DNA of 22,995 bases, taken from Priapulus caudatus (Eukaryota > Priapulida > Priapulimorpha > Priapulimorphida > Priapulidae). The position numbers were made by a program, and so were the translations under genes. Below, in pieces: positions 9,500 through 18,849 of the stretch. The notes below the pieces were generated by a model. It ran no database searches. It saw nothing but the letters and a program-made list of their open reading frames with translations, and was not told the origin of the DNA. Numbering within the stretch: the stretch's first letter is position 1; every line of letters starts with the position of its first letter. Where the stretch lies: assembly GCF_000485595.1 (NCBI RefSeq), contig NW_014578852.1, positions 21,613-44,607 on the forward strand. The letters are read 5' to 3'.

Positions 9500-9890
9500 C
9501 GAGCAGGCAGGTCAGGGGTACTAGTAGGGATAGGGCAGGGGTAGAAATTAACTTTTAACATGGGAGTCTGGACGGACTGCCCGCTACGCGCGTCAAAAGA
9601 GGGATTCCGCAGCAAAATGAGGGCGTCTGAAGTTCAAGACGATTAAAGGATATTAACAACGTTGCACGTCTGCCAAATATTCATTGGACATTAGCTGAAA
9701 AAATACGGTAATGTCCCGGTCGAGGCCGTGCTGCCGGAACCGAACTAGTTTTAGTATGGCAGAATTTTTCACGGGCGTTCTACATGGACTCCTGCATATG
9801 TCAAATGCAGGGAGTCGACAGTAAATCAGGGAGTATTTGACTGCGGACTGCCCGTTAAATTTCCGCACCTGGGATAGGAGTAGGGTATAC
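9500..9890. repeat. Unassigned block with hairpin, copy 1
   Basis: Non-coding, AT/GC-mixed sequence. It contains a stem-loop (gactcctgcat ... atgcagggagtc, 9787-9816) and two direct copies of ggactgcccg (9574 and 9844 regions), which could mark a transposon relic. Repeated at about 21640-22030. No protein family recognised on either strand. Confidence 0.35.
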
Positions 9891-9894
9891 ATAA

Positions 9895-9925
9895 TTAGGG
9901 TTAGGGTTCGGTTAGGGTTAGGGTT
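9895..9925 (+). repeat. Interstitial telomeric repeat (TTAGGG), copy 1
   Basis: Four TTAGGG units with one degenerate ttcgg between them, inside the intron before exon C. Confidence 0.9.
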
Positions 9926-10034
9926 ATAAAGCTGGGCACAGGTAGTAGAAAAAGCTGTGTTGTTCGCCTACTGTTATCGGGCCCAATTCGATTTTGGGTT
10001 TATCACACGGCGCTATGGTTTGTCTTAGCCTGTG

Positions 10035-10348
10035 TGTTCACCAATTGTTCATCCGTTGTTCAGCTGTATGTTCGCGGCAGGGTTGGCGACACGCGAACAA
10101 GCACTAGATGACGATGCGACCTTGGCGTGCTGGCTTCGCGGCGACGCTGATGTTTCATTGTTGTTCATCACTACCTCTTGTTCACCACTTGTTGCACTGT
10201 ATGTGTTCGGCAGGGTCGGGCGAACACAGCGACAAGAACCTCATGACGACCGCGAACCTCGGCGTCTGCTTCGGCCCGACACTGATGTTTATTCCACCTC
10301 CCCCGTTGTTCACCGTTGTTCATCGTATGTTCACTGTATGTTCTGCAG
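10035..10348 (+). repeat. Tandem array of partial exon-C units (3 units with the real exon)
   Basis: Two imperfect units precede exon C. Each has a tgttca-rich intron end, a cag acceptor (ending 10080 and 10213; the real one ends 10348) and a copy of the first ~75 bases of the exon up to ctgatg. Spacing is 133 and 135 bases. Unit 2 still reads [18 protein letters not shown] but is shifted by one base relative to its acceptor; unit 1 is more diverged. Neither has the second half of the exon or a donor, so they look like decoy acceptors. Confidence 0.82.
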
Positions 10349-10508
10349 GGTCGCGGAACACAGCGACAAGAACCTCATGACGACCGCGAACCTCGGCGTC
10401 TGCTTCGGCCCGACGTTGATGCGTCAGGAGGAGGAGACAGTCGCCGCGATCATGGAGATAAAGTTCTGCAATGTCGTCGTCGAGCTGCTCGTACGAACCT
10501 GCGACAAG
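10349..10508 (+). CDS. Graf: Last RhoGAP exon (exon C), intact
   Basis: Acceptor tatgttctgcag precedes it and donor gtgcgc (10509) follows. The 160 bases enter with the third base of a codon and leave at a codon end. They encode [20 protein letters not shown], then [19 protein letters not shown] and [14 protein letters not shown], about 53 residues. NLMT-ANLGV-FGPTL is the signature helix-loop of RhoGAP domains (its Asn and the GP turn contact the GTPase), and [11 protein letters not shown] is typical of the GRAF/oligophrenin branch. Upstream lie two decayed partial copies of the same exon (10081-10152, 10214-10287), so this is the only functional-looking unit of a three-unit array. Confidence 0.9.
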
Positions 10509-10529
10509 GTGCGCGTCGCCGCGGCAACG

Positions 10530-10756
10530 GGAGGAGGAGGAGGGAGGGGAGGAGAGGGAAGGAGCGGGGAGGAGACAGCAGAAAAAGGGAGGAGAGAGGA
10601 GAGAGCAAGGGAAGGGAGGAGGGAAGAAAGGGGAGGAGTGAGGATAGGGGTGGAGGAGGGAGAACTTTGGAGGTGGACATAGAAGGAAGGAAGAGGAGCA
10701 GAAGAGGAGGAGGGAAGACTGGCAAGGAGAAGGGAGGAACAGAGAGGAGAAGAGCG
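10530..10756 (+). repeat. Purine-rich (GGA/GAA) tract in intron after exon C
   Basis: Starts about 20 bases after the exon C donor and is almost all A/G. GGA/GAA-rich RNA is a known splicing-enhancer composition; any role here is inference. Acidic or Arg/Gly-rich frames across it are not genes. Confidence 0.8.
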
Positions 10757-10826
10757 CTTTCAATACATAATTCAATGAATACATGTGATCATGTGACAAT
10801 GAATACATAATTCAACGACCAATTCG

Positions 10827-11158
10827 CGCGTTTTCAATTCGAAACATTTCGTCGATCATTCGTCAACTGAACGTGAATAATTAACGACTTCACCCCCGAT
10901 TTTTAATTAATCCCCGCTTCCGTTGGCGCGCAGATCTTTCAGGGTCGTTTTCAATTCGAAACAATTCATCGATCATTCCTTAATTGAATACAAATAACTA
11001 ACGACTTTACCGTGATTTATAATTATTCCGTCTGCGCGCAGATCTTTCAGGGTCGTTTTCAATTCGAAACAATTCGTCGATCATTCGTCAATCCAATGCA
11101 AATAATTAACGACTTTACTGCGATTTATAATTATTCCGTTGGCGCGCAGATCTTTCAG
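10827..11158 (+). repeat. Triplicated 108-bp intron-end module with 3' splice site
   Basis: Three tandem modules start ttttcaattcgaaaca (10831, 10948, 11056) and end gcgcagatctttcag (10942, 11050, 11158). The last two acceptors are exactly 108 bases apart, as are the first two. The third acceptor is used for linker exon 1 by phase. From the second acceptor the reading frame is open through module 3 into the exon (36 extra codons, beginning GRFQFETIRRSF); from the first it meets TGA. Confidence 0.85.
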
Positions 11159-11355
11159 GGTCCGCCGGACGGCAGCGACGTGTTGCTACGGCGACGCATC
11201 AGCGCGGACACGAGAAGCCAGGAGAGCGTGATCAGTCAGAGCAGCGGCGCGGGGAGTCCGCGAGACAGCGCTTCGGGATCTAGCCCCACGCGCGGCGGAG
11301 GAGGAGGCGGAGGAGGCGGAGGAGGAGGAGGAGGAGGAGGAGGACCCAATGTGAG
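11159..11355 (+). CDS. Graf: Linker exon 1: Arg/Ser-rich with polyglycine tract
   Basis: Follows acceptor gatctttcag and ends at donor gtacgt (11356); in phase 0, out phase 2. It begins GPPDGSDVLLRRRISADTRS and continues through a Ser-rich stretch (SQESVISQSSGAGSPRDSAS) to SSPTR, about 17 consecutive Gly codons, then PNV. Phase 0 matches the end of the preceding RhoGAP exon. RRRIS and SPR/SPT sites look like kinase targets, as is usual in the disordered linker of this family; that is inference. The GGA/GGC run is a likely length-variable repeat. The 108-bp module in front of this exon is repeated three times, each time ending in the same acceptor. Confidence 0.72.
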
Positions 11356-11441
11356 GTACGTATGTTGATAGAGGAGGGAGGAGAGAGGAGAGGGAAGAAG
11401 GGGAAAGAGAGGTGCAGGGGGATGTGGTGCGTTGGCATAAG

Positions 11442-11603
11442 CCCAACCCTAACACTAACCCCAATCCTAACCCTAACCCTAACCCTAATCCTAACCCTAA
11501 CCCCAACCTTAACCACTAACCCTAACCCCTAACCCCAACCCTAACCCCTAACCCTAACCCTAACCCGAACCCTAAACCCCAACCCTAACCCTAACCCTAA
11601 CCT
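11442..11603 (-). repeat. Interstitial telomeric repeat (CCCTAA), ~160 bp
   Basis: About 26 CCCTAA-type units with variants (ccctaacccc, cccgaaccct) in the intron after linker exon 1. Its orientation is opposite to the TTAGGG block at 9895. Confidence 0.93.
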
Positions 11604-11796
11604 ATATAGTGATGTAAGCCTGGAATTGTTCTGCATTTTTAGCAATTAACCGTTTTTAGTAAGTAATAAAATATTAGTAGTAGCACGAGTAGCAGTGTTA
11701 GGTGATATAAATATATATAGCGTTGCATTGCGCGTCGTTACGGTTTGTGCCATCGCGTGCTATGTTGGCGTGTATCGTGCCGTGTTGTCGTTGCAG

Positions 11797-11900
11797 CCCG
11801 ACACGGAACGCCGCGGTGTGTCGGCCGCCCAGCAGTCCGATCATGCGACACCGTTACATCGAGAAGCCGGCCCGCCCTCGCACGCAGCCGCCCCCTGGTG
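11797..11900 (+). CDS. Graf: Linker exon 2: Pro/Arg-rich
   Basis: Acceptor tcgttgcag at 11788-11796 and donor gtgaga at 11901. Entering with two bases from the previous exon (AG + C = Ser), it reads PTRNAAVCRPPSSPIMRHRY, then IEKPARPRTQPPPG, and leaves in phase 1. An equally possible donor three bases earlier keeps the same phase. RPPSSP and PRTQPPPG are SH3- and WW-type proline motifs, as expected in the region after RhoGAP. Recognition rests on phase agreement on both sides and the low-complexity composition, not on a conserved domain. Confidence 0.65.
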
Positions 11901-12248
11901 GTGAGACACGCAAGCGCGCGGGAACAATATCCGTCTCCCAAATCTTTCAGACAAAAAAAATTTTTTTTTACAATATTTTCGATGATCGTTAAATAATGAA
12001 ACATCGTTTGTCGTGAATAATTAATAATCTTTCCGTGAAAATTAAATCGGCTTTTTTCAGTGATGAATCGCCATCCTCGAATAAATAAATTAGCCTTCGT
12101 CAATAATAAATAGTCCCTCTCGAATAAATAAATGAAACTCGATTATTCAAATTTCTCCAGCGAATAAACCCGTCGTTTTTTCCTAGGCGACCGAACCGAC
12201 CGATCTTCGCAAATCGCGAAAAAATCGCCGTTCTCTTGTTTCCCGCAG

Positions 12249-12467
12249 CGAAGCCGGCGCGGCAGCACAGCGAGTACGCGATGCGCGGCCACCAGGAGGA
12301 GCCGTCGACGAGCGCGCCCGTGACCCCGCTGACCCCGACGCGCGGCGGGCGTGGCGAGGGCGTGGCGGGGATGATGGCGACGTCGGTGCCGTCGGCGGTG
12401 GTGTTGGGGTTGAGCCGGTCACAGCCAGCCATCAAGACGCAGCGAATGGCCATCTACGGCAACATAG
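12249..12467 (+). CDS. Graf: Linker exon 3: Ser/Thr/Pro-rich
   Basis: Acceptor gtttcccgcag ends at 12248 and donor gtaggc starts at 12468. In phase 1 it reads AKPARQHSEYAMRGHQEEPS, continues with APVTPLTPTRGGRGEG, and ends IKTQRMAIYGNI, leaving one base. KPAR echoes the KPARPR of the previous exon. The upstream intron (11901-12248) is AT-rich with several pseudo-acceptors (atctttcag, ttttttcag). The phase fits both neighbours, although the next exon is 5.8 kb away and an intermediate exon cannot be excluded. Confidence 0.68.
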
Positions 12468-12633
12468 GTAGGCGAACGCGCTGCGGCGGCGGCGGCGGCG
12501 GCGGCGGCGCGGGAGCAACGCGTGGCAACTTGGGGCAACTCGCGGCAACGTAGGAGCAATATAGTGGTAACATGGGGGAACATGTGGAAATATACTAGTA
12601 CTGTAGTAGTCACGGCACCGAAGCAATGTGCTG

Positions 12634-12637
<4 letters not shown>

Positions 12638-12695
<58 letters not shown>
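12638..12695 (+). repeat. (CT)n microsatellite
   Basis: Near-perfect (TC)n with one gctc interruption, in the intron after linker exon 3. Confidence 0.95.
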
Positions 12696-12696
<1 letters not shown>

Positions 12697-12703
12697 TGCT
12701 GCT

Positions 12704-14032
12704 TCAAAACATGATGTACCGCACGTGCGCCTCCAGAACCATGCATCTTTTTTCGTCAAGGCCATGCATGTACAGCGTACATGCATGCCTCAGAACACAT
12801 GCATGTACCCGCACGTTGCTGCCTCGACCACATGCATGTGAACACGACAACATGCTGGCCTCAAACCATGTGTACACGCCATTGCTGCTTCAAACACATA
12901 GCAGTGGTTACACAGCACATGCGCTGCCTCAAACACGGTGCTGTACACGTACATGCTGCTCAAACACATGATGTACAAGGACATGCTGCGCCTCAAACAC
13001 ATGCCATGCACCAGCGCACGTGCTGATCCAAAACACATTGCATAGATACACGCAATGCCTGCTTCAAACACATGCGCATGCTACACGCACGATTGGCTTG
13101 CCTCAACACTGCATGTACCGTACATGCTGCCTCAAAACATGCATGTTACACGCACATGCTGCCCCTTCAAACACGTTGCATGTAACGCCACGTGCTGCCC
13201 GCTCACACATGGCGATGCCAAAAACATGCATGTAACACGTAATTGTAGACTCAAACACATGCAGTGGTACACGCACATTTGCTGCCTCAACACATGCATG
13301 TACACGCACAGGTGCTGGCTTCAAACACATGCATGTACACGCAACGTGTCCTGCTTCAAAACACCATGCTGTACATCGCAATGCGTGCCTCAAACGACTT
13401 TTGCAATGTACACGCAGATGCTTGCTGCCTCAAACACATAGCATGGCACACGCACGTGCTTGCTTCAAACCCATGCAATGTACACGCACATCTCGCTCGC
13501 TCCTTTAAACATGCATGTACACGCACGCGTGCTGCCCTCAAACACATGCATGTACACGTACATGCTGCCTCAAAACACATGCCATGTACACGCACATGCT
13601 GCTCAAACACGTGCATGTCCGCACGTGGCTTTGCTCCACACTTGCATGTACAACGCACATTGCTGCTTCAAACACATGCATGTGACACGCACGTGTGCCT
13701 CAACACTGCATGTACCACGTTTACATGCTTGCCTCAAAACAGGCATTACACGCACATGCTGCCTCAAAACACTGCATGTAACGACATGCTTGCCTCAAAC
13801 ACATTGCATTACACGCATGTGCTGCCTCAAAACCATGCATGTACAAGCCCGTGCTGACCTCCAACATGCATGTACACGCACATGCTGTCCTCAAAGCGAC
13901 TGCATGCAACAACACACATGCTGTCACGACACATGCTTGCTTCAACACATGCATGTACACGCACGTGCTGCCCTCAAAACACATGCATGTCAACTGTACA
14001 TGCCTGCCTCAAACACATGCTGTACACGCGCC
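12704..14032. repeat. 32-bp tandem satellite
   Basis: About 40 units built from acatgcatgtacacgcac followed by atgctgcctcaaac. The unit contains the 10-base palindrome acatgcatgt. Many units differ by one-base indels. Cys/His/Met-rich open frames here are repeat artefacts. One isolated unit lies at about 19050-19092. Confidence 0.93.
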
Positions 14033-16540
14033 GGCGTCTACGCGCATGACACACCACATCGCACGCAACTTACCCACGCACATACTGCAAGCGTCTCTCG
14101 CGGGGTTGAGAATCCCTTCCGAGGTTGTCGTCATTTGTCGTTGTTTGGTATAAAATTTATTAAAATTAACATTATTAAAATTATGATTGGTTTAAATTCG
14201 TACTGAAACACCTAATCTGGATTATGCATGAAAGCATAGTGTGTGGTGTGTGTTGCGGTGCAGTAACACAACGGGAACCAACGGGACTCACGCACATTGG
14301 CTCCGATTCACCTTTGCCATATCTTAGCGCTCAGCGCACCACGCCCTACCGTGCATCCGATCCCCCCGGCCTAGCAGAGAATCGCCGCGCTCCGCCGCGC
14401 GGACGGCTCGTGCAGCGGTCGCCCGGGGCGGCCAGTATCCACCCATTGCTGCAATTTCCCGGCATCCCAGGCCGCTCCGCATCGCGCCCGAGCCCAGATT
14501 CCACGACACTCGCTCGCACCGCTCGCCCTGCTCGTCTGTGTGTCGCGCGCATGTGCTGTAGTGTGTGTGATGTGGGCCTGGGCTGTTCCTGCCGCGCGTG
14601 CCCTGCCATTGTCCATGGTGTGCGTGCCTGGACCTGCCTGCATTTGCGGGTTGTGCGTGCTTACGGTGCCTGTGGGTGCTTACGTGCGTGTGTGCGTGCA
14701 TGCTGCGTGCATGTGCGTGGCGTCGTGCGCTGCGTCGCGTGGCAGCTCCGGCTCGTGCTTACGTGTCTCCGCATGCCCCCCGTGCGTGCCTACGTGCGAT
14801 TTGCCGTGCGTGCGTGCATGTGGTCGTCGTGTTCTCCCTGTTCCGCGCTGTTGTGCTCGTGCGTGTGCGTGCGTTGCATGGTGCGTGTGTGGGCGGTAGT
14901 GCCTGCCCTAAACCCTGCCTTGCCTGCACACTTTGCCAGCGTGTGGTCGTCTCTTACGTGTGTGGCCGCTGTTTACGTGCCGTGCATGTGCGTGTGTGGG
15001 GGTTGTGTATCTCATGGATGCCTTGTCTCCATGTTGCATGTTGTTAACATGCTGTCGCGCGAAAGGGAAAGTGCATTAGGGGTGCAGCTGGGGAAAGAGG
15101 AGGGACGAGGTTGGGGGAGGAGAGGGACCAGGATTGGGGAGACCGTGTGATGGTATGCTGTACCCCTATTCACTTCCCCGCCCCGGCATCCTGCCGGCAC
15201 TCACCGGCGCGCCCTCCGTTTCACTCTCGCTTTCACTACGCATCGTCGCATCGTGTCTCGATCCGCGTCTCCGTCCTATTAACGCGCGCCGCGCGGATCG
15301 CTGGAGTGTTCCTAATCCTAATTACGACGTACGTCTCTCTTCCACGCTCTCACGACCGCGTCATCGTACTCTCTCGCTCTCCGCTCATCGCTTTCGCTGG
15401 CTCGCTGGCTGCTCACACAGCTTAGGCTTGCGCCGCCCTGGCGGGAGCATACAAGCGAATCATCTACGAGAGGCGTCGCAGACTACAGTCGTCATCCCGC
15501 CGGCCCCCGCTTTTGGGGTGGCTGCGCTTGTTGTCTAACGACGCCCCGCGCAGCCGCCCGGCGCTTCCCCGCCCAGCCCGCCCCCCCCGCAGGCTCGCCT
15601 TCCAATGCTGCGCCGCCGTCCACTACAACCCGCTTCGCTGTGGCGCTTGCTCTCGCGCTATATATCCTATTGCACGCGGCCGGTCAATGTGGCTGCGGAC
15701 TACAGTAAGCCTTGCTGATCTTAGACGCCCGCCTCATGCACCTCGCGGCCGCGCCTTCTTACGCCGATTGACCGGGCCATGGGGTTGACGGTGGCCTCTC
15801 ACCCGTACTTTACGGCCCGCCCCCCCGCCTCGCAGGTGGGTCAGGGCTTGCTCTCACAGCCCGAAGGCGCAGAAGGTCTACGTCTCGCGAGACAAAGTTT
15901 ACTAGTCTGACAGGAGCAGGCCTGATAGCTCAGTCATGGCCTTCACGGCCGCGTATGTGTATGTCGTCATCTGCCATCACGCCCCTCCCCATGCGGCCCT
16001 CTCAGCGCCAGCGCGTCGCTCGCACGCCGCTTCTTCTGGGAAGGCTTCCGGAATTTGGTAGTTCGTCATCTGGGCGGGGACGCGGCTCGGTGATGGGAGG
16101 CGTGGATTGGATTCTGCTTGCATCAAAATCTGTAGCGTTGAGGCAAGGAGGCTGAAATATTAAACAAGGAGAGGAAGCGCTATTCTGGCCCCAATTTGGT
16201 GGTTCGGCAGAGGACCCTACGCAACAGAATTAGTGTCTCTATTGTCTTTGGAGTTTCGGGATCTGCGGAAGCCGTTTCAGCTGATTATGGTCCAGTAGAT
16301 GGCGATCGCTTTTAGGCGAAGGAAGCGCACGAGGCCTCAATCCGCTTGCCTCTCTTGGTCTAGATTTTCTCAGCTGCTTGCCTGTTTTGGAAAGCAGGGC
16401 CCCTCTTGGCAGGACACTGCCGCGAACTATACCACCGCTCGGGGACACTCGGGCCGTGGCCACGGGCTCGGGCAGCGCAAAATTACTGTCCCGCATGGCC
16501 TTGCGTTGCTGTTGTCAGTTAAATAGCAGCCGATTAAATT
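14033..16540. other. GC-rich intron region, no gene recognised
   Basis: 14033-14230 is AT-rich. 14300-16540 is GC-rich with degenerate tgcgtgcgtg repeats (14530-15010). Long open frames, such as 14224-15150 and 15513-15788, show Cys/Arg/Ala bias and no known motif. By phase this lies inside the intron between linker exons 3 and 4. A hidden exon cannot be excluded. Confidence 0.45.
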
Positions 16541-17061
16541 GCGAGATATCGTTGTAATAGTTTACTAGTGAATTAGTTATGACGTTATGGAATAAAAGTG
16601 CAGGTAGATGGAATCTCATGACTATAAGAAGCTAAGTTAAATTCTGAAATGGTATGGTTATCCATGATCCGGTGTGCTAAATATGATAGCTCGATTTATA
16701 ATATTATAAGGTTCAGGTAAATTTATAATATGGTTTCAGTTAACTAATGGAGCGTATGCATTTTTAATTATACCTATACTTCATGTATTAATTCGCTAGT
16801 TAAGATATATATAGTTGTTAATAAATACGTTGATCATGTATTCTCGCTAGAGACTGCGCCTTACGTTGCCCGGCCACTCCGGTCGGTACTGCCAATCGCC
16901 TGTATATACGGTCAAAATACTCGAACTTGAAGTAAACTGTTCGTGGCGGCTCGGCCCGATTTCCATCGCTAAATCTTAATCATGCGCCTTCTCCTCGATC
17001 CGTTATCGAGTTAATGTCGTGTTGAGACGCCAACGTCCGTAAACCCTGGTAAGTAAATATT

Positions 17062-17161
17062 ATGGCTGACTTCTTCCGCTTGCTAAGACTCAGACTCGGT
17101 AGAATCGAAGACCGCTGCCCGCTTCTGTCGTCGTCGTTGAAAACACTCCGAGCAGCTGTCG
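17062..17161 (+). other. Candidate alternative first exon (speculative)
   Basis: An ATG preceded by an in-frame TAA opens MADFFRLLRLRLGRIEDRC and continues to KTLRAAV, ending with one spare base before a good donor, gtgagt (17162). That phase fits linker micro-exon 18289, so a short isoform starting here would be in frame. A chance match of phase is one in three, and no core promoter motif is clear upstream. The 16540-17060 flank is AT-rich and unassigned. Confidence 0.2.
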
Positions 17162-17689
17162 GTGAGTTTGATATTCCCGACGTTCCGACTGCTCGTTGTT
17201 TCCAACGACGGACGCGCGACGAATCTCGTGCCTCGCTCAGTAGGCTCTACGTGCGTGCGCGGTTAGCTTGCCTATTGCGAGCGCAGTTCGATGTCCGAAG
17301 TTTAGATGTGTGTGTCTGTTGTTTGGGTCAGACGCGATGTGCGCACGATCTACATGTGCCGACGCGGAGAACGAGTCGGAGCTGTCGTTCGAACGCCGAA
17401 CCAGATCATAATCGTGAACGGTTGAGCACGCCAGGTTTGGCGCCACGCAGTAGGCAGGTTGGGGCGCCACGCCGTTGGCAGGTCGGCGGCTGTGGCTGCT
17501 GCCGGCGCGCGCGTCGGTTCCGTCGTCTCGCTCGATTTCTGCGGTTAAAGTTTATTTTTCCTTTAATGTGGTTCCGTTGCGGTTTTGCGAGTGCCGTGGG
17601 CAGCGACGATAATTTCGGTAGAAATCCTGGCTTGCGTAGATGGGTTAAACATGGTCGAAGGTTTTGCTTCGCTTTCTCGTTTTTCGCTC

Positions 17690-17981
17690 CTTTCTGTCTG
17701 TGCTGTCTGATCTCCCCCCCTCTCTCTCTTTCTGTCTCTTTCTCTTCTCTCTCTCGTCCTCTCTCGTCTCTCTCTCTCTCATCTACCCCCCACCCCTCGT
17801 GCTCTCTTCTATATCTCTCGCTCTCTCTCTCTCTTCTCTCTCGCTCCTTCGCTCGCTCGGCAGCCCTCTCTATTCTACTGCATCTCGTCTCTGCTCTCTC
17901 TCTCTTTCTCTCTTCTCTCTCTGTCGCTCTCTCGCTCTCTCGCCTCTCTCTCTCTTCTTCTGTCTGTCTTGTCCGCTCGTT

Positions 17982-18021
<40 letters not shown>

Positions 18022-18135
18022 CGCTCGCTCTCCTTGGAGGAGAAAGAGGAAAGGAGAGGGGGAGGAGGAGAGACGGAGAAGGGGGGAGAAAGATGGAGCA
18101 AGGAGCAGAGCAGGGAGGAGGCGGAAGAGGAGTGA
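17690..18135 (+). repeat. Polypyrimidine tract switching to polypurine tract
   Basis: 17690-18020 is nearly pure C/T, mostly (TC)n. After catatcgctcgctctccttg it turns into A/G-rich sequence (18035-18135). The two halves are complementary in composition and could pair as a large hairpin in RNA or single-stranded DNA. Frames on either strand (Leu/Ser or Arg/Glu repeats) are artefacts. Confidence 0.8.
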
Positions 18136-18288
18136 AGGAGGGTTTTCCAGGTGGCGGGCGATACAATAATTGCGTACTATAGCGAGTGTATATACTGTAT
18201 CTTCTGTGCATGTGGTTTCAGAGTTGATTCGTAATTCGTAACTAATATGTACGTAATATAAAAAAGTTTTTTTTTTATTGCTCTACAG

Positions 18289-18337
18289 TATTAAAGTACG
18301 GACCATCTTATCCTGTCTACCAAAGACCAGAGCAGAT
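18289..18337 (+). CDS. Graf: Linker micro-exon (49 nt)
   Basis: Between acceptor ttgctctacag and a strong donor gtaagt. With one base from the preceding exon it reads VLKYGPSYPVYQRPEQ and leaves two bases. Joined after IYGNI this gives a smooth Tyr/Pro-rich stretch. No domain is visible. The exon is short, but sites at both ends and phase agreement upstream and downstream support it. Confidence 0.62.
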
Positions 18338-18849
18338 GTAAGTTTCGGGAGAGTTTTCGCGAGCGAGGTCGCATGCTCGCGATAGATAGCAGCACGTGTT
18401 GCTTAGTCCCTCTAACCTCATCGTGAATGTATCTAACTCGCATTCGTTACGAAGCATGTTCTAACGTTGTCTTTCTCGCGCGGATGTTAGAAGAGGGGTT
18501 TAGAGCGTGTTGATAGAGGAGGGGAGGGTGGATGAGATATGCGGGTCAGATATGCGTAAGAGATGTCTTCATCCATTCTTCGTCATGTCCCTCTTGTTCG
18601 GTTTTTCTACCTCTGCGCGTCCTATTTTGGCCCTTCGTCTTTCTTGTTCCTTCCACTCTCGTTTCTTTTCTTGTTGCCCCCTTCCTTCTTGCTCTCTTCC
18701 TTAATGATGTTCCTTTCACTTTTGCCCTCTTCCTTCTCGTCCTCTCCCTTCTCAACGACATGAGAGAGCGTTCGGCACGCATGTACCGTCCCGCGCCGCC
18801 ACAGCGCCCCCTGACGGTCAACCCTGTGTTTGCATTGTTTTTCACGCAG
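18338..18849. other. Intron between the two linker micro-exons
   Basis: No gene seen. The 18570-18760 part is pyrimidine-rich (ccttcttgctctcttcctta and similar) and gives spurious open frames on both strands. It ends in acceptor tttttcacgcag. Confidence 0.55.

Larger units (their letters stand above)
6875..10530 (+). repeat. Long direct duplication, copy 1
   Basis: From gctgacgaatgctt onward this block is repeated in the same orientation at 19094-22995. Similarity is mosaic. From 6875 to about 8060 there are frequent one-base insertions relative to copy 2. Between 8064 and 9138 the two are identical at an offset of 12,137. From 9139 to about 10240 only scattered differences occur (offset 12,140-12,142). 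Beyond that the copies differ in unit number of the exon-C array. The block carries RhoGAP exons A, B, D and C. Confidence 0.93.

Noticed and set aside
9653-9892. 79-codon minus-strand frame in the block before the telomeric repeat
   Set aside because: No family recognised, and it overlaps a hairpin-containing, repeat-like block; not supported as a gene.
11442-11603. A chromosome end
   Set aside because: The CCCTAA block is degenerate and has coding exons of the same gene on both sides, so it is interstitial.
12522-14206. Cys/His/Met-rich open frames resembling metal-binding proteins
   Set aside because: Translations of the 32-bp satellite and (CT)n; the Cys/His pattern follows the repeat period, not a zinc-finger spacing.
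14224-15150. 308-codon open frame with many cysteines
   Set aside because: Driven by degenerate tgcgtgcgtg repeats and high GC, with competing frames on both strands and no recognisable motif.
17406-18211. Arg/Glu-rich open frame on the minus strand resembling an RE-rich splicing factor
   Set aside because: It is the reverse of the (TC)n tract; RERERE strings are composition artefacts. The same holds for 12432-12746.
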